Positions 5,582-5,875 of a stretch of DNA of 5,875 nucleotides are shown here, piece after piece. A program made the position numbers and the translations under genes. The DNA is taken from positions 1 through 5,875 of the forward strand of contig JAIRNU010000012.1 in NCBI GenBank assembly GCA_031257945.1, read 5' to 3'. This DNA comes from Holosporales bacterium (GTDB lineage Bacteria; Pseudomonadota; Alphaproteobacteria; BNTO01). The notes beneath the pieces were generated by a model. It did not search any database. It was not told the origin of the DNA and worked only from the letters and a program-made list of their open reading frames with translations. How positions within the stretch are numbered: the first letter of the stretch is position 1; each line of letters opens with the position of its first letter.

Positions 5582-5719
5582 TTAACTTTTACTGGAGTAC
5601 TTTGGAACAGCTAGCCCCTTTTGCCCATCCTTTTTTCTCATTTGATGTGACATGCACACTACATAACCATACTTGAGCGCAGCACCACCACGACCTGCGC
5701 ATGGGATATTTTCTGACAC
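5582..5719 (-). CDS. Possible 45-residue small basic protein
   Basis: A minus-strand frame from GTG 5719 (or TTG 5725) to TAA 5584-5582 encodes 45 residues, starting MSENIPCAGRGGAALKYGYV and ending KGLAVPKYSSKS. It is basic, glycine-rich near the N-terminus and has two Cys (7 and 22), with no membrane segment. I do not recognise it. Its composition is more protein-like than the overlapping 56-codon ATG frame (5759-5589), which reads through WWCC and is Cys/Trp-rich. Against it, no Shine-Dalgarno sequence is visible before the GTG. It lies in the same frame as the gene ending at 5768, separated by TAA, TGA, TGA and TGA. A small gene or a remnant of a longer one are both possible. Confidence 0.35.
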   Translation of the reverse strand: MSENIPCAGRGGAALKYGYVVCMSHQMRKKDGQKGLAVPKYSSKS

Positions 5720-5767
5720 AATCAATCAAGTGGCGTAGCGACATCGCATTACGTCTCATCAGCGACT

Positions 5768-5875
5768 TTACAGATCTGTCCTTTTCATACCAATCTGGCT
5801 AAACATTTCGAAGTCGCCGTATTTTTTACGAATTGTGGTACCATCCAGCAGTGGCACTGCATAGGAATTCAGTTC
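5768..5875 (-). CDS. 3' end of an unidentified minus-strand gene, entering from the right edge
   Basis: The minus strand is open from the window end to TAA (5770-5768), giving 35 codons. They read ELNSYAVPLLDGTTIRKKYG, then DFEMFSQIGMKRTDL and the stop. The balanced composition and charged amphipathic pattern look like the C-terminus of a soluble protein. I do not recognise the family from this fragment, and no membrane segment or repeat is visible. Transcription points towards lysC, so the two units converge. Confidence 0.45.
   Translation of the reverse strand, partial: ELNSYAVPLLDGTTIRKKYGDFEMFSQIGMKRTDL

Noticed and set aside
5589..5759. 56-codon minus-strand ATG frame
   Set aside because: It overlaps the 45-residue frame in another phase, is rich in Trp and Cys (WWCC) and looks like out-of-frame translation.

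Overview
The window looks like a chromosomal segment of an alphaproteobacterium with a reduced genome. Moderate GC content, short operons, roomy spacers, GTG starts and an aspartokinase with alphaproteobacterial-looking motifs all fit a member of the Rickettsiales, perhaps an Anaplasmataceae-like intracellular bacterium. This placement is inference from sequence style. No marker gene fixes the genus.

Left edge (1-363): the start of a minus-strand gene of unknown function runs off the window. It has its own promoter, Shine-Dalgarno sequence and GTG start, and it diverges from the transporter operon. The spacer between them carries an operator-like direct repeat. Positions 364-2450 hold a compact three-gene polar amino acid ABC importer: a substrate-binding lipoprotein, a permease and an ATPase, with the last two overlapping.

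Middle (2547-4031): a gene for a 494-residue exported protein that I cannot assign to a family. It appears to consist of a signal peptide, two diverged copies of one domain in tandem, and a Ser/Pro tail encoded by a small TCGCCG repeat. This is the most novel item in the window.

Right (4194-5399): aspartokinase (lysC), the first step of the diaminopimelate/lysine/threonine pathway. It has an intact catalytic domain, an internal start that could give a separate regulatory beta subunit, and a regulatory region whose usual inhibitor-binding motifs are changed. Amino acid import and aspartate-family synthesis lie near each other, but they are probably separate transcription units.

Right edge (5400-5875): a spacer with a perfect 12-bp palindrome, a tandem 9-bp repeat containing TATAAT and a near-consensus DnaA-box-like site. 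It is followed by a possible 45-residue minus-strand small protein and the last 35 codons of another minus-strand gene.
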